Positions 1-13,381 are shown, numbered from the stretch's first letter. The stretch is 64,000 bases of DNA from Paracentrotus lividus (GCA_940671915.1 CALNVZ010000649.1:3202012-3266011); one strand, 5' to 3'. Notes: generated by a model not told the origin, from the letters alone. Numbers and translations: made by a program.

Positions 1-1108
1 TAAGCTGTCAACCTTCGAGAGTAGAGATGTCTTGCTGAAAAATACCCAGTAATATAGAAGACAAGAACAGAAGACTATGTTGTACTGGATGACTTAACCT
101 GTGCTGGAATAGGATTCACTTTTCAATGCACCCCTGACGATTTGGTTTGTGTGAATGTGCCCTGGAAGAGGAAACCCAACTTTAGATCCTCACATAACTA
201 ATCAAGAATATTTCAGTGGTGATTAAGAATTATATGCACTGGAAAGTACAACTTCGCATTACCATTCTAAATGAACCTCTCTCAAAGCTCAACCAAGATC
301 ATGCATACTGAACCACCATTGTTTGTGAATGAAGATTTGCTCTCGTCAAATTAGTAAGATAGGCTTAACTCTTTCGATGTCCCGCAGATTGAGTGCTTCA
401 AAAGATTCCTAACAAACTAAGTAAAGCATTCAGTGACTTAGAAATAAATGAGTTTTGATAAATGCGTGTGGAAATATTTTTACACTTATTTAGTCTTTAT
501 ATTACCATCCGACGATATAATCAACTAAATGTATAGGTGGTCACGACAACCCAGAGAACCTTCAGTTCCCATAGATATAATGTAAGAAGCATGACAGTGC
601 ATACAATCACAATTTTGCAAGAATTTTCAGAACAATGGGAGTTCAATCGTTGATAATCAGCGTGACATCTGGTGAGAACTCTGAAAAGAGATCATCAATA
701 CAATGAATAATCGAGTGCGCACTTTCCAACAGTGATATAAACGTCATAAAGCACTACTGTTCATGTTTTTAAAATGGTTGTATGATGAAAGTATGGATAT
801 CCTTTTTAAGAGCATACATTGCAAGTCAACCCATCTAATGAAGCAAGTGATATTGAATCCAGTGACTCAACTAAATTTTGCAAAGACATTTTCAAAACAA
901 TGAAGACCTCAGTGAATACTATGCTGTGACAAATTGTGGGCTGAACGGCCCATAAAGCCGTAGTGCATCAAAACCGGAATTAATCATTTTAAATAACAGG
1001 AATGAGTGCACAATCTCCTTAGTGATATAAATTTTATAATCACCATGGTAATATTTTTTAAATTATTGATGATCAAACTTGGGTTTCCTTTTTTTCTGGG
1101 TCACCCTG
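1..1108. repeat. decayed TA-type foldback transposon (mariner-like MITE), left part cut by the window edge
   Basis: Positions 170-280 (GAGGAAACCCAACTTTAGAT onward) resemble 31338-31435. Positions 1020-1090, read in reverse, match the same segment, so the block is an inverted pair. It ends in GGGTCACCCTG followed by TA at 1109-1110, like the terminus of the intact element at 31106. Confidence 0.5.
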
Positions 1109-1745
1109 TATAGATCTATTCTAAATAATAAACATTTGGTGGGTCTAGTCTATTACACGCTAGCAGCACCACTACGTGGGACTACTATCAATTTTTTCCT
1201 ACAGTGTTAGGTGCATAACAACACTTTTAGATGAATATTTTAAGAACAAATACAGGGCATAAATTTCACGGAGGCCATCTAAGGCCATGCTGTCGTTGCC
1301 CATGTCTCTGGCCGTGATGCCCAAGGGAAAATAGATCAAGTCAAGGCCATTTTGGCCTTGCCTTTTTTTCCAAGTGGCCGAGGCGCCCTTTTAGGAAATT
1401 TATTGCCCTTTCCTGAAGGACTCTAATATCAACAATAAAATGGGAAATATGTCACTATTTTGTCACATTAAAGTCTCTAAAAGTAATACAGACCATAACT
1501 TTTATTGGATAATCCTATACAGAGGTTGTTGCAGAGCTCCCCACGACCTCCTGGGGAGTTTAATGGCCATCTGACAGGAGTAATAGCAAGACATCCCTGT
1601 TTATTTCATTCCCACTGGCCTGGGTTTTGGATGTGCTCTAAGTTTATCACAGTAATTATTTTTAAACAAATATGTCAGTGGTAGTTACATTTTATGGACA
1701 GCCAAACAGATTTTTCATTGCCAAATCACTGTGGAAAGGAATTTT

Positions 1746-1907
1746 GTGTTTTCCTCATACAGAAAAGGCAGTATTTTTAAACAGAAAATCACCATCTTTT
1801 GAGTTTTCCCATACAGAAAAGGCAGTATTTTTAAACAGAAAATCACCACCTTTTGTGTTTTCCCCATACACAAAAGGCAGTATTTTTTAAACAGAAAATC
1901 ACCACCT
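1746..1907. repeat. three-copy tandem repeat, 54-55 bp unit
   Basis: The block CATACAGAAAAGGCAGTATT, continuing to AACAGAAAATCACCA, recurs at 1756, 1810 and 1865 with few changes. The short open frames across it are a by-product of the near-multiple-of-three unit. Confidence 0.85.
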
Positions 1908-1908
1908 G

Positions 1909-2959
1909 CCGACCTGGCTTTATTTTAGAAAAAAGAAAAAAAAAAAAAAAAGGCCTTCGATGCCCTTTTTATGAGTAAAAAATGGCCGTGGATGCCCTTT
2001 GAATTGGACAAAGTGCCCTAAATTTTGGAGGGAAAATGGCCTTGCCCTAAAAGTAACGAAATTTAAGGCCTGCAAATATATATGTTTACGTACTAATTAT
2101 CCTTCCTTGTTGCCTATAACCTTTTTTGGGGGTCTGTCCCCACTCGATGTCATCAGAAAGGTTTTAAGTTGGATGGAAATCAAATAAATCGCTGGTTCTG
2201 CAGATAGGAACTGAAGGTTTAGCATTTCTCCAACGTAGAGCGTCACCGTGAAATGATGGCGCTACGCGATAATTAATTCCGTGGATAGGTAGCCGATGTA
2301 AATTAACTTCCGACCACGCTCACTACCTATCTCTTCCTATGAATCGGGCGTGACCTTAGCTTTTCTCTCCATCTGAGGATTATAGACCTATCGAAACTCA
2401 CAATGGTGACTAGCCTAGTCAAATGTGAGATGCACTCATTATATTTAGTTAATAGCCCCTAAAAAAATGGGCGGTACATTATTTTCTTCCAATATTGAAA
2501 ATGATTAATTATATAATAATAATTAATAAGTCTACCCTCAATATATGGTCCTAATCCCCCTCCCCCCCCCCAAAAAAAATAGGGGCCATTGAAAAAAAAA
2601 ACAATTGGCCAAATTATATTTTAAAGACGCCCCCTATTCTCTTTCTTGGTTTTTTTTTTTTACTTTTCAGAAAACCCCTCCCCCACCCCCCCCCCTCCAA
2701 AAAAAGAACAAAATTGCGGGCCAATTTTTGTTTTCCATTATTAGAAATTTAAAAAAAAAACAAAACAGAAAACAATGGGGCCGCACAAAAGAATGGGGGC
2801 TTATAGCTACAACACAGCTTCTCTATGTGCACTGTAACCACTTTTCGTTCATATTACAACAGAGATATGCGAACAAACAAACAGACAGCGATGCGTGGAG
2901 AGCGCTCATATACAAACCTCTTTGTCGATCGCTCTCACCTTACTTAAGACGAAGCCAAT
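1909..2959. other. non-coding, low-complexity segment
   Basis: AT-rich DNA with A, C and T homopolymer runs (for example 2555-2600 and 2650-2760). I see no gene, RNA or bounded repeat. Confidence 0.5.
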
Positions 2960-5080
2960 CAGAATATCACAAGTCTTAGTAAAGGCCACACACATACACA
3001 GCTTGCTATTAGCGCCTCTATTCATGGCGTCCATACCTAATAGCTACTAATGATCGACTAGCCAACCTAGTTCCTCCCAATTACTATTTCTAATCAGCCT
3101 TCCAGAGCGCTTACAACTGGTGTGACTCCACACTACCTCGCTATTCAAACAACACGACAACACATACAGAACAATCTAGAAATACTACAATGCCAAATCA
3201 TCACACTTACGCTTATGTCGTCTTGTACGACTGCGCCACACCGATTTGTTTTTTATGCGATTTATCGACTTTCACTATATCTATCTAATGAACCTGTATC
3301 GTCAGCTCCCTGTTCAATTCTGCCATATCTGAACGACACACAGATTTTCTCATTTCTCCGCCTCTCTTTATCGCTATATATGTCTGAACATACACTAGCA
3401 TAAAAAAACAAGAAAACAAGACTAAAAGAAAATACCCACACAAGCATCAGCAAACAGCGCGCAGTTCCAATGAAACAGCATCATCTTGCTGGCCTCCCAT
3501 CCTGCAACAAACGAAGAAATTAAACAATCTACGACAATAACTCAATCACAGCTACACACTCAATGAGCCACCCATAAGACTCGAGATCCCTGCGATATGA
3601 CCCTGAATCCTCTCTCCCCTATTTATGCCCTTGCCTTACTTCATTCCCTCTGTCGTGCATCGTCATACACTGCTGATATTATCTTCCCGGAACGATACAC
3701 ATACAAGACACAGCAATCACATCAAGCATCACATATACTCACCGCCGAGAAACACCATACACACGAACGCACGGCCCCCTCAAACTATAATTATGCACTC
3801 GTCTAATTCCTCCACTTCACTCATCCTCTCCTCCATCTCGGCTCAACTTGTGATCTTTTCGGCGCGGTCGTCACTATTTTACTCTAAGCGTTTATGTACA
3901 AACGTTACCGTCTAGTACTCATGCGTCGCGAAACAGACCACGAACGCTGCCTACCACTCTCCTATATAATCTTCTAAATCACTCCGATCACATCCTCTCA
4001 ATTTGATATGTCCTACGGCTGGCCTCGTCAGGCGGAGTCCGGCTCCCTTCTGTGTACATACAAGAAGCAACTTTCTCATACTATTCACCATCCGACGAGA
4101 ATGCCTCCACGTACTCGCACCCCAGTCCCCGCGATACACCAAAGAAACAATACACCCGAATCACTCTCCGCCACGAAACTCAAACACATTCAGTCACTTA
4201 AGCGGTAGTTGATCGACGTCCGCATATGATAGCGCCCTAGATTCCTCCAATACTTAGAAAGAACTACACATACAATGACGAATCAGCTACGAGCTCTTGA
4301 TTATTAAGTCCTGCTCCACCATACCTAAACAAAAACAGCACAGCCCCTAACATACTCTACATCGCCTCAACATGGCGGTTGGCTTAATATTAATCTTACC
4401 CGATCCCCCACTGTAAGCACATGCGTGCAGTTATAACTGCGCCTGCTGTATAACTCCTAAGCCTAATACCGCAACGAACTCTGATCAGACAGACCGCAGC
4501 GCGGCGACTCACCGCATAATCAATACAAACTCCAACACAGTATATCGTCAACTCCAATACATAATGTACTCTCAACTCAGAAAGCTCAAGTAATACACAA
4601 ATCTGTGCGACAAATAGACAACTATCGTCGTAGAAGCCTAATAATGTCCTACAGCAAACGTTTAATCCTGATAACAGCGACAAAATCTAGTGACTTCCAC
4701 GGCGGCAATACTCTCTCCAACTCTCACCCACACTCCTTGTTCTCCTTCCTTGAGCCACTGCTCAACCAGATGCGCAATGACCGATCTCGCCACGCTCTCA
4801 CCGATGTGCACTACCACGGCATCCTCTAGACATCTCAACAGTCGCCTAAATGTCCTCAAGAGATAGAAATTTAGTATTCAACGCTATACCTCAACGATCA
4901 CTAATATCATAGATTGACACCAGACTGATCCATTCTCGACCTAAATGACGAAGCAGCCTACAGACTAATCCAACTATGGCCGCGAAGATACAATTGTGCC
5001 CTGACCCTGAACACTTTATGATGAAAGCTAGACGTTGCGCATTCATCCGACTCATGTTCTCCGTCACCGCGAGGTCATGC
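2960..5080. other. strand-asymmetric, G-poor block without genes
   Basis: The + strand has far more C than G; for example 3181-3240 holds 18 C and 8 G. The text lacks the homopolymers and repeats of both flanks. The short frames on either strand show no recognisable domain, and I could not assign the block to any element. Confidence 0.5.
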
Positions 5081-5469
5081 GAAGATTAAAATTCATGGCA
5101 ATGATTATCCCGTAGAGTATTTAGCCTTGTTGTTTAATATTGTATGTTAGGATATAGCTGCGTGTTGTGATATCACTCGCGCGATAGAAGAAAAAATAAA
5201 TCCTAATAAAAAACTAGTAGGGACAAGCAGCCTGATAAATAATATAATAAATAATATAATATTAACAAAGTTTGTTTAATTGTTTTAAAGCTGAATGTAG
5301 AGCAGGCCAGCCCCGTAGACAGCAAAGCGTTTGCAATCTAATCGCAATGGCAATAGAACATCAAGTCGTTGTTAAAAATGTTACAAGCGCTTTTGGTTTA
5401 AAACGAGGACGCAGCAGCGCCAATATCGCAGAGTAGTTCTTTTCAAATTGCAATCATCTCATACACCTT

Positions 5470-6570
5470 ATGTGTTACAACGGCTCACTTGAGATAGTAA
5501 CTCAGTTTACAGTGATCTTTATTTAAAGTGATAGGGGCTGGTCGAAAGTGGGAGGGGGGGTGGTGGGGGCGGGAGATGGGATGCTCTGAACAAGCTAATA
5601 GAATCACGAATGGTATGGGAAAAATTTTGTTAATTGTGTACAATGTTTGCCTGTGAAACGTTTGCTGAACCCCCCTCCCCGCCGCCCCCTGCAATATATA
5701 AATACTATAATGATTTTTTTTTCTTCTTTGGTTGTATTGATGCATTTTTTTTAATTTTTTTTTGGGGGGGGCTTTTTATTTTCATTGTCATGTTTTTTTT
5801 TTTTTTTTTATTTCATCTTAGTTAACCAATTGATTTTATTAATCTTTGTTTTGTTTTTTGTTTTTTGTTTTTCTGTTTTTTTTATTTATTGTTTTTTTTT
5901 TGGGGGGGGTGGGAAATAAGTCCAAATCTATTCCAAGATTTACTAGGGCAAGTAGGCCTAATTTCTCTACCCCATTGTCCCCCTCCCCCAATGGAATGGC
6001 TTAGATGTATGTACATTGTTAAAAAGAAAATAAATAATAAAACACGAGACAAAGACAGTTAAATGCATTTCAATTCAAACTTAATTTTATTTACAAAAAC
6101 ATGAAGAAATACAGATTATAAAGGAATTTAAAAAGTAAAGATACCAAAGTAAAAGTAAAAACCCGACTAAGCTCCGCTCCGGCCCGCCGATACTCCAAAT
6201 TCATCTCGTCCACCCCTCAAGCCCCCACCCCTACATAATCCACCCCTGAAAAAAAGTCTTAGAAAAAAAAAAAAAAAAAGCTAAGCTCCTCCGGGCCCGA
6301 TGCACAAAAAATATCTCGTCCCCGCCCCCCCCCGCCCCTCTTCCACCCGCTAAAACGAAAAAAAAAAAAAAAAAAAAGAAGAAAAGCAGACGAGAAAAAA
6401 AACAAGGTGGGGGTAATCGACAAAGGAAAAAGGAAATTAAGAGTAAACGACAAGAGTAAAGTAAAACTTAGAAGACAATAAGCTCTTCCTGCCACCGTCA
6501 TGACAAATATTATCTCGTCCCAGCCCCTCCCCCCCAAGAAGGAAAGTCTAAGGAAAACAAAAAAAAGGGG
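5470..6570. repeat. homopolymer-rich segment with degenerate repeats
   Basis: T, A, C and G runs dominate. A loose unit (AAGCTC, a few bases, then ATCTCGTCC followed by a C run) recurs near 6169, 6281 and 6480. The open frames here encode only runs of Phe, Lys or Pro. Confidence 0.5.
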
Positions 6571-8816
6571 GGAATTCGCACTTAAGACAGGCCTGCATTT
6601 ATTGGCTCCACTGACCCCTACCCCTATGCCGATACCACCATTGATGACCTTATGATGTGCAGAGAGGCCGCGAGAAAAATTATTCTATGCATTTTTTTTT
6701 TTATTTATTTTTTGTTTTTTTAACATAGAAGATGATGCTAATAGTATTGGATAAGGTTAGAAGTTAACATTTAATAATTAATTACAATCTACACTACAAT
6801 ACCTCACAATCGCGACGTGTACTGATCGCAGGCAGGCACATTCTCTATTTCATTTTTTTCTCTCTGCTACCGTATCCCAACTGGTCACAACAATGAAAGT
6901 GGCTAGGATGAAATTCGGAGAACTGGGCTGAAAATCGCCAGTTCGAGTTTTCCTCTTATTTTTCCTTTACTTCAGGCATGAGTTTTAACAACATTAAGAT
7001 ATCAATGCGGCATTTACAAATGTTAAGAGCCCATTAATAACATATTAAAGTTGTTAGAAGGTGATTACTAGATATGTAAGGGTAAATTAAAGGGTTTTTT
7101 TTTTCTGTCCTCATCGCGCTCGAGACTTGAATGGCAGAGGGCACGAGGATGATATCCTATCATCCGAGTGTAGTGCATGAGTGACTGTAAGTACATACTA
7201 TAGTGTAAACGGTTGCACAAAAGACTGACAGTCCAAACCAGATGTCATCGATGTATTACCAAAAGATTCTCTTCATTGATCTCGCCTCTACTAAAACGAT
7301 GTCAACATGTAGTAGTCTTTCAGTTTTTCTACCCAGTGGTCGATTCAGTAAAAGAACGATGATATGATGTGGGTCAACTCACACGATACAACGTAAGTAT
7401 GATGTGGTACGAGTTTGTTTTGAAACGATGCCGATTTTTCGTAGGGGTGAAGCTGATTTGCGACTCTTAACAATACAATAGCGCCATAGCTACACGTATA
7501 ATAAGCATTAGAGGCGCTTCGGACGTACTCAGCACTCTGTGTCAAGACCAGCGCCGGTGAGTTTCTCTTTATTTTTCTATCTTTCATAACTTTAATTGCA
7601 ACAAATAATAATTATTCAAAGATTAGAATATATATAAGATTTATCAAAATTATTGCATTCGCTTCCTAAATTTCCTTAGGTATAACCTAATATCTGGGTC
7701 TACATTTTTTCCTACAACGAAAAGTACCTTATTCAATACGAGGTCAATATACTACTGTATATTGATCTCGTACATATGAGTGGTCTATTACAGGTTTGCT
7801 ACACTCATATCACGATGTCCATGGCTTGCATTGCCATTGGCTATTGACATTTAACTGACATTATTTTGAACGAATGGGACTGAAGTAAGCACATTAAAAT
7901 ATATTTTCTAACTTTATTAGATGTAATCGACTTTTAATAGAAAAGTAATTAAACAATAAGGAATATACAATTGCCAGAAGATTGATGATTACTAGTTAAA
8001 CTTACATTTAGTTCTGTCAAGAGATAAATTCGGTTGATTTACGTGCGCCATTGTCTGTCTCTTCTCCGAAAAGGCCGAACGATGAATCATACGTCTACAG
8101 CCGTTTTTAGCATTCTGCAAGTGTTATTTGTTATTTCTTTGTGTGTATTGTGTGTATTTAATATGGCATGGTTCCTGTATTTCAAGTCTAGGTTGCTAGA
8201 TTTCTTTTTCAACATTGAATCGTGGACAGATCAATAGCAAGTCATCACTGCAGACGACAGTCAAAGCAAAATGAAACATTTTCTTTATTGATGCTTTGTT
8301 TTTAATGAACACTTAAGAAATGATAAGCCTAATGCTTAATACACTTACCCTCCCCCCGCAAATTTTCCTTTTATTTTTTTACTGTTCATTTATTAATGGA
8401 AGCACACAACTGCACCAATGTTTGTCGACGACACCTTTACGCAAGGTTTGGAACAGGCCCCCCCCCCCCCCACTCAGGCTCAGGTGGTCAACCATACACG
8501 TATGCTCGTTCCGGATTCTTATTTTATCAGCCGTAGGTGTAGATTTAAGAGGGTCAATCGGCTATAAACACGTCTTATTCTCCGGAATATGTGCATGCTA
8601 TTAGAGGCTTTTGGAGGGGGAGCCAGCAAAGTTACCCCTCTTTTCAAATGTTTTTGGACCCATGACCCTTTTCAGGATTTTTCCTCAAAGAATGAAAACT
8701 ACACCTTTAGTCAGGGGAAGTACTAAAAGACCCCTATTTCAATGATCATTTTCGGGATCCCCCTACCTGAGCACCCAAAATGTGTTTGGTATTTCATTAA
8801 TGAAAAAAAATGCAAA
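6571..8816. other. non-coding segment, nothing recognised
   Basis: Mixed-composition DNA with a T run near 6690 and a C run near 8459. No domain-bearing frame is visible. The 51-codon frame at 8082-8237 is discussed under rejected items. Confidence 0.4.
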
Positions 8817-9628
8817 GCGAGCGCGAAGCGCGAGCCGAAAATTTTTTAGCTATTATTTATATAGACCCTATTTAGTATCCGCGAGCACGAAGCGTGAGAT
8901 GAAAACTTTGAGGTAAGAATTAGAATTAATTGTGCATTATATACGCTACTGAATTTGTATCTACGAGCGCGAATCGCGAGCCGAAAAATTTGAGTTTAAA
9001 ATTGGAGTTATTTGTGCACTTATGGGGTAGTATCCTCGAGCGCGAAGCACGAGCTGAAAATTTTGAGTTAAAAATTAGAGTTATTAGTGCATTATGATTC
9101 AGTATCAGCGAGCGCGAAGCGCGAGTCGAAAATTTGGGGATTTAAAAGACATGTGGAATAAATAAAGGGGCATTTGTAGCATAAAAATTGTAGATAATTG
9201 TGTAATATAAACCCTATTTAGTATCCGCGAGCGCGAAGCGTGAGCCGAAAATTTTTGAGTTATTGTGCATTAATATATACTCTTCTGAATTGGTATCTGC
9301 GAGCGCGAAGCGCGAGCCAAAAATTTTGAGGTCACTAAAAGTTATATTGAATAAACAAAGGGGCATTTCTAGCATAAAAGAATTGTAGATAATTATGTCT
9401 CATAGACCCTATTTAGTATCCGCGAGCGCGAAGCGCGAGCTGAAAATTTTGAGTTACTTGTGCATAATATACCCTACTGAATTGGTATCTGCGAGCCGAA
9501 AATTTGGGGTTTTAAAAGATATATAAAATAAATAAAGGCGCACTTCTACTATAAAAAAATTGTAGATAATTGTATATTAAAGACCCTATTTAGTATCCGC
9601 GAGCGCGAAGCGCGAGCCGAAAATTTTG
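8817..9628. repeat. tandem array built on an 18-bp mirror-symmetric core (10 units)
   Basis: The core CGAGCGCGAAGCGCGAGC reads the same in both directions on one strand and contains the inverted pair CGCG-AAG-CGCG. It recurs with variants near 8819, 8881, 8963, 9036, 9108, 9227, 9299, 9422, 9490 (core mostly deleted) and 9598, usually between GTATC and GAAAATTTT. A longer unit including AATAAATAAAGGGGCA recurs around 9157, 9350, 9528, 9651 and 9757. No proteins and no uniform spacers are seen. Confidence 0.85.
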
Positions 9629-10664
9629 GGGCTTTAAAAGTTTTATGGAATAAATAAAAGGGTATTTTCTACTACTAGAAAATGGTAGATAATTTAGAAA
9701 TTTAGAATTTAAAAATTTAGAATTTAGAAAATTTAGGGTTTCAAAAAATATATTGAATAAATAAAGGGGCACTTTCTAGTATTCCTACGAGGCCGACTAT
9801 TTTTCCCAGGAGGCCGAGGGCCCAGGCGGCCGAAGGTCCACGAGGCCTCTTTTTTTGTGAAATTTTGAATCTTTAGTTTTAATTATTTTCCTTATTTTTA
9901 CTTTTCGTCACTAATGTATTTCTCTTTCTTTAAAAAAAAAGATTTTTTTTTTAGCAGTATGTTGCAAAATACAATCTGAGAAAAATCCGCCTCGTGGGCC
10001 CCCCCTACATTAAAGGCCTTAGTTATGGCTGTTTAGAACCCAATAAAGCCTATTTCTCGCTTCGTATTGAGGAAAGTTGGGCGAAAATTGTACAAGCATC
10101 GGGCCTTATTCCTTTCTCTTTCTTTCTTTTTCTTCTTTTCTTTTCCTTTTTCCTTCTTTCTTCCCTTTGTCTCCTCCTTTTTTCTTTTTTTTTTAGGTGG
10201 GGGCCGTCGGCCCCCCCCCTAGATCCGCACCTGCGGTTACTTGCGAGGTCGCATAGCGAACAGAGGACACTCTTTAGTATTAAAAATGCCCCCTTTTATA
10301 AGAGAATTGTAAATTAAAGCAAAGTATAATCAATGTCTAAATGTCCTCACAATATGACAAAATACCGATTTGAAATACATGTACATTATTTTACTTGTTT
10401 CATATTGAATGAATTTTTATGTAAAAAGTAATTATAGAGAATTACATTTAGGGGCTGTAACCCTAAGTCCCCCCCCCCTCCCCCACTACCACCATGTCAG
10501 GGCAATTTTCACAATATTTACCTCCAGCAGTAGCTTGTTATTTTTTCCATGTATATTGCTTGGTATATATTGTCTATTTTAATTGCGAGATCGCATTGCG
10601 ACCGAACGGAAAATTTTCAGTTGGAACAAACCTAAATGAGACAAAAGGGGGCATTTTTTTTGGA
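9629..10664. other. repeat-rich non-coding segment
   Basis: Contains short TTTAGAATTTA-like repeats (9690-9740), a CT-rich tract (10105-10195) and motifs resembling the preceding array (GCGAGGTCGCATAGCGA near 10233). No gene is seen. Confidence 0.4.
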
Positions 10665-10872
10665 ATAGACCAGTTTACGAACGTATTCAAATTGTATGTA
10701 TAATTTTTTTTCTTGACAACCTGAAAGCTTGCCAGAGGCTTGCCTTACATAGCAATAACTAATGGATTCCCTGTACTGTAATTCATTATTTTATTACAGG
10801 TTAGTGACCTTGTTACTATGTCGCCAGGAAAAGTTATGCTTAAAATTTTAATATGTTAGTAAACTAGTCTAT
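10665..10872. mobile_element. MITE with ATAGACCAGTTTAC ends, copy 1
   Basis: The left end ATAGACCAGTTTACGAACG is the inverse of the right end GTTAGTAAACTAGTCTAT. The interior (TTTTTTTTCTTGACAACCTG to TTACTATGTCGC) matches a second copy at 51039-51252. It has no coding capacity. Confidence 0.8.
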
Positions 10873-11277
10873 CGAGAGTGCCTTTTTTTCTCAAAGAAAT
10901 TATTTATGAGACTTCTACTTATAAGAAGTCCGCAAGGATTCTTTTTTTAGTGTAAAAGGTGCCCTTTTTCTAGGTAACATCTGGGGCGTTTTTAGGGTGG
11001 ATGAAAAATTTGGGGCACTGCCCCCCTACCCCGCGGCCACCTCTGCGCCAGGCCCAATAAGAGGCTGAGCCGCCAAAATTTTCCGATTTTAACATTGTAC
11101 AGTCGTCAATAAAGGGGCGCATTTTTACGGGGGACACGATCCCTCGTTTTTTTAGCTTTTTTTTTTTAAAGTTTTTTTTTTAATGCGGCAAAAGCTTTGT
11201 TTAATGCAGCTCCCATTATATTTTGCACAATACTGGTAACCCAAGCCCTCACTCTGTCGAGCGTATAATGTCGATTA

Positions 11278-11537
11278 GGGTGCTATATATCTCACTTCGA
11301 GGAAACAAAATTGAGACAGATTTGCCCGCATGGCATTGCACTATATGTATCTCCGCGACTGATTTTTGTGTGCTACAGGAGACAGATCTAGTACAATGAC
11401 ATGCTGGCAAATCCTCCCTTTGTACCACGTATAACCTTTTGTACGTGGGACAAAAGATTTCGTCGCGGAACAAGAGGAGACAATGTCATGTTGGGAAATC
11501 TGTCTCAATTTTGTTTCCGCGAAGTGAGATAGCACCC
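11278..11537. mobile_element. MITE with TTA target duplication (PIF/Harbinger-like)
   Basis: The left end GGGTGCTATATATCTCACTT and the right end AAGTGAGATAGCACCC are inverted repeats that extend inward over ACAAAATTGAGACAGATTT. TTA flanks both sides (11275-11277 and 11538-11540), the target size and sequence of Harbinger-type elements. Confidence 0.75.
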
Positions 11538-11645
11538 TTAGCGAGAAGAAGAAGAAGAAGAAAAAAAAGAAGAAAAGAATTGCTCGAGCCTCGCACTTGT
11601 AGTAAATTATGCTTTTGATCTGCATCGTGATTGATCCAGAATTCA

Positions 11646-12701
11646 GGGGGGCGTTTCACGAAACCATGGACAAGTTAGTCATATCTTTATCCACCAACCA
11701 CGTAGTTAGCTCCAATCTTACTAAGGTCGGTATATCACAACTCGTTCCAAGCTCACAAATTTGTTAATATCGATATTATCGGAGATGAATTGTCATTCGA
11801 GCAATAGCCTTTAATCACGGTTTTCGTGATATTTAGACATTGTGTTTAGCAAAATTTTTCACTATTATCTTAACATTGAAGTATAAGACGGTCAATAACC
11901 AGTATGAAAGCTCATAAAATTATGGTTATAAGTTTATATAAATGAATAAAACGCACAATGTTTCTTACTGCATATATTTTACAATGCAATCATGAAATTA
12001 ATAAGACCATGTCAGAACATGAGATGGCGTACCCCCGGAGCGGCTAAGTTCATAGTTTCGTAAATCAGACTATAAAAAAATACGATAGCTGGAAAATGGA
12101 GTTAGATTGAGTTGTTTTTTCTAAATTTCTGTTTTGCTCACCGAAGGAAAGAAATTTAATAGTGCATTGTAATTTAAAAAGAAATCTATTCAAAAATATT
12201 GAATTTGGTACTAATAGATCGATTTTAGACTACCAACGTAGTCTCTGCGCCCGGTTTTTTTATTTAGCTCTAAGGGTAAGCTAGAATAATGCTTGCAATT
12301 TATTCAATATTAGTTTTTGATTGGATATATTACGAGATATTATTCTTTTATTGATATAAAAATCACTTAATTGCTTAACAACCATTTATTTTCTAGATAT
12401 TTAGACCAAAATCCTGACGTTGCCACATTTTGTCATGACCGAAAATGAGAAAATCGAGATTGTGCGGCAAATGCAATTCGCCCAAACCGATTGCTTGCCA
12501 TAAATTACGTTTGATTGACGTTCAGCGCTGCTCCAAAGAGTATGACAGGTCCGGAGCTGTGCTAAGTATTTAGTCTAGCGTTGTTGTAGCACGAGTCTTG
12601 TCAGGAGATGGCGCTTCGTGAACCCGCTTGTGGACAAGTTGTTCACTATCTCCGATTTAGTCAAGAAGTTAGACTTATGACGGTTTCGTGAAACGCCCCC
12701 C
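11646..12701. mobile_element. 1.06-kb non-coding element with GGGGGGCGTTTCACGAAACC ends
   Basis: The left terminus GGGGGGCGTTTCACGAAACC is inverted at the right as GGTTTCGTGAAACGCCCCCC. The flanks read CAG at both sides if the outermost G/C is counted as target. The interior has no open frame. A related short element sits at 54222-54412. Confidence 0.7.
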
Positions 12702-13333
12702 AGTATCCTTGGCCTTTGATGCAGGTAAATCCTCATGCAGGCGCATTTACGATTCCAAACCACTTTGCATGGCTTATAAACAAAAAATACTATACCGCAC
12801 TCACAAGCCCAAGCACGCCCCCCTCCCCCTAAAAAAAAAAAATTAAAAAAAATAAAAAAAATAATCGTTTTGTTGCTATAGGGCCTGTCCTGTAATTCTT
12901 ATAAAAATTAATTTGGTTTTTAGTAGCCACGTCATAAAAAAAAAATAAAATTGAAGATGGATAGGGGCATCTGAGATGGGTGAGATTATGCTTTTGATCT
13001 GCACCGTGATTGATCCTTTAATCTCCAAAAAATTCTTACACCGGAAAAAAAAATCCCTTCATCCGCCTTTATTGTGCATGCCCCCAAGTTCAAAAAGAAG
13101 TATGTAAAGGGTCCGTTTTTAATTAGGTAAGAAAAGCGGCACTTTTTAGTTATGAAAAGGGCACGTACTAAAAAAGTGGGGGGGGCACTGTATCCACCAT
13201 CCCCTGTTCCACCCGCCCGCCCCCCCCTTACAGTATGTATGTTTTCCGCCCGCCTGCGCCCCAATTTCTAAGAAAAGGGTTTCTTGAACTTATGTGCACA
13301 AAGAAATCGCGTTTTCGTCCACCGACTCGAGTT
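12702..13333. other. upstream region of the kinase gene
   Basis: Mostly low-complexity (A and C runs near 12820-12870 and 13180-13240). One stretch at 12990 (TTTTGATCTGCACCGTGATT) repeats 11613, so the promoter-proximal DNA includes repeat material. The last 80 bases are GC-richer and probably hold the promoter and 5' UTR. Confidence 0.45.
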
Positions 13334-13345
13334 GGCGCATGCGCA
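13334..13345 (+). promoter_or_regulatory. NRF-1-like palindromic site upstream of the start codon
   Basis: GGCGCATGCGCA lies 37 bases before the ATG. It contains GCGCATGCGC, the core of the NRF-1 consensus, with one mismatch at the first flanking position. Such sites are typical of TATA-less animal promoters close to the transcription start. No TATA box is evident nearby. Function is inferred from position and motif only. Confidence 0.5.
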
Positions 13346-13381
13346 GTTCAATAGTTTGGCGTTGCCAGTGAAAGAAGAAAG

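Noticed and set aside
6880..6960. Possible tRNA-like head (GGCTAGG and AGTTCGAG boxes)
   Set aside because: Only loose box similarity and no cloverleaf pairing; too weak to list.
8082..8237. 51-codon frame with a hydrophobic, membrane-like stretch
   Set aside because: No known family, isolated in repeat-rich intergenic DNA, and Phe/Leu-rich frames arise readily from T-rich sequence. Nothing supports expression.
8817..9628. CRISPR-like appearance of regularly repeated short palindromes
   Set aside because: Spacing is irregular, linkers are related to each other, the context is an animal genome and no cas genes exist.
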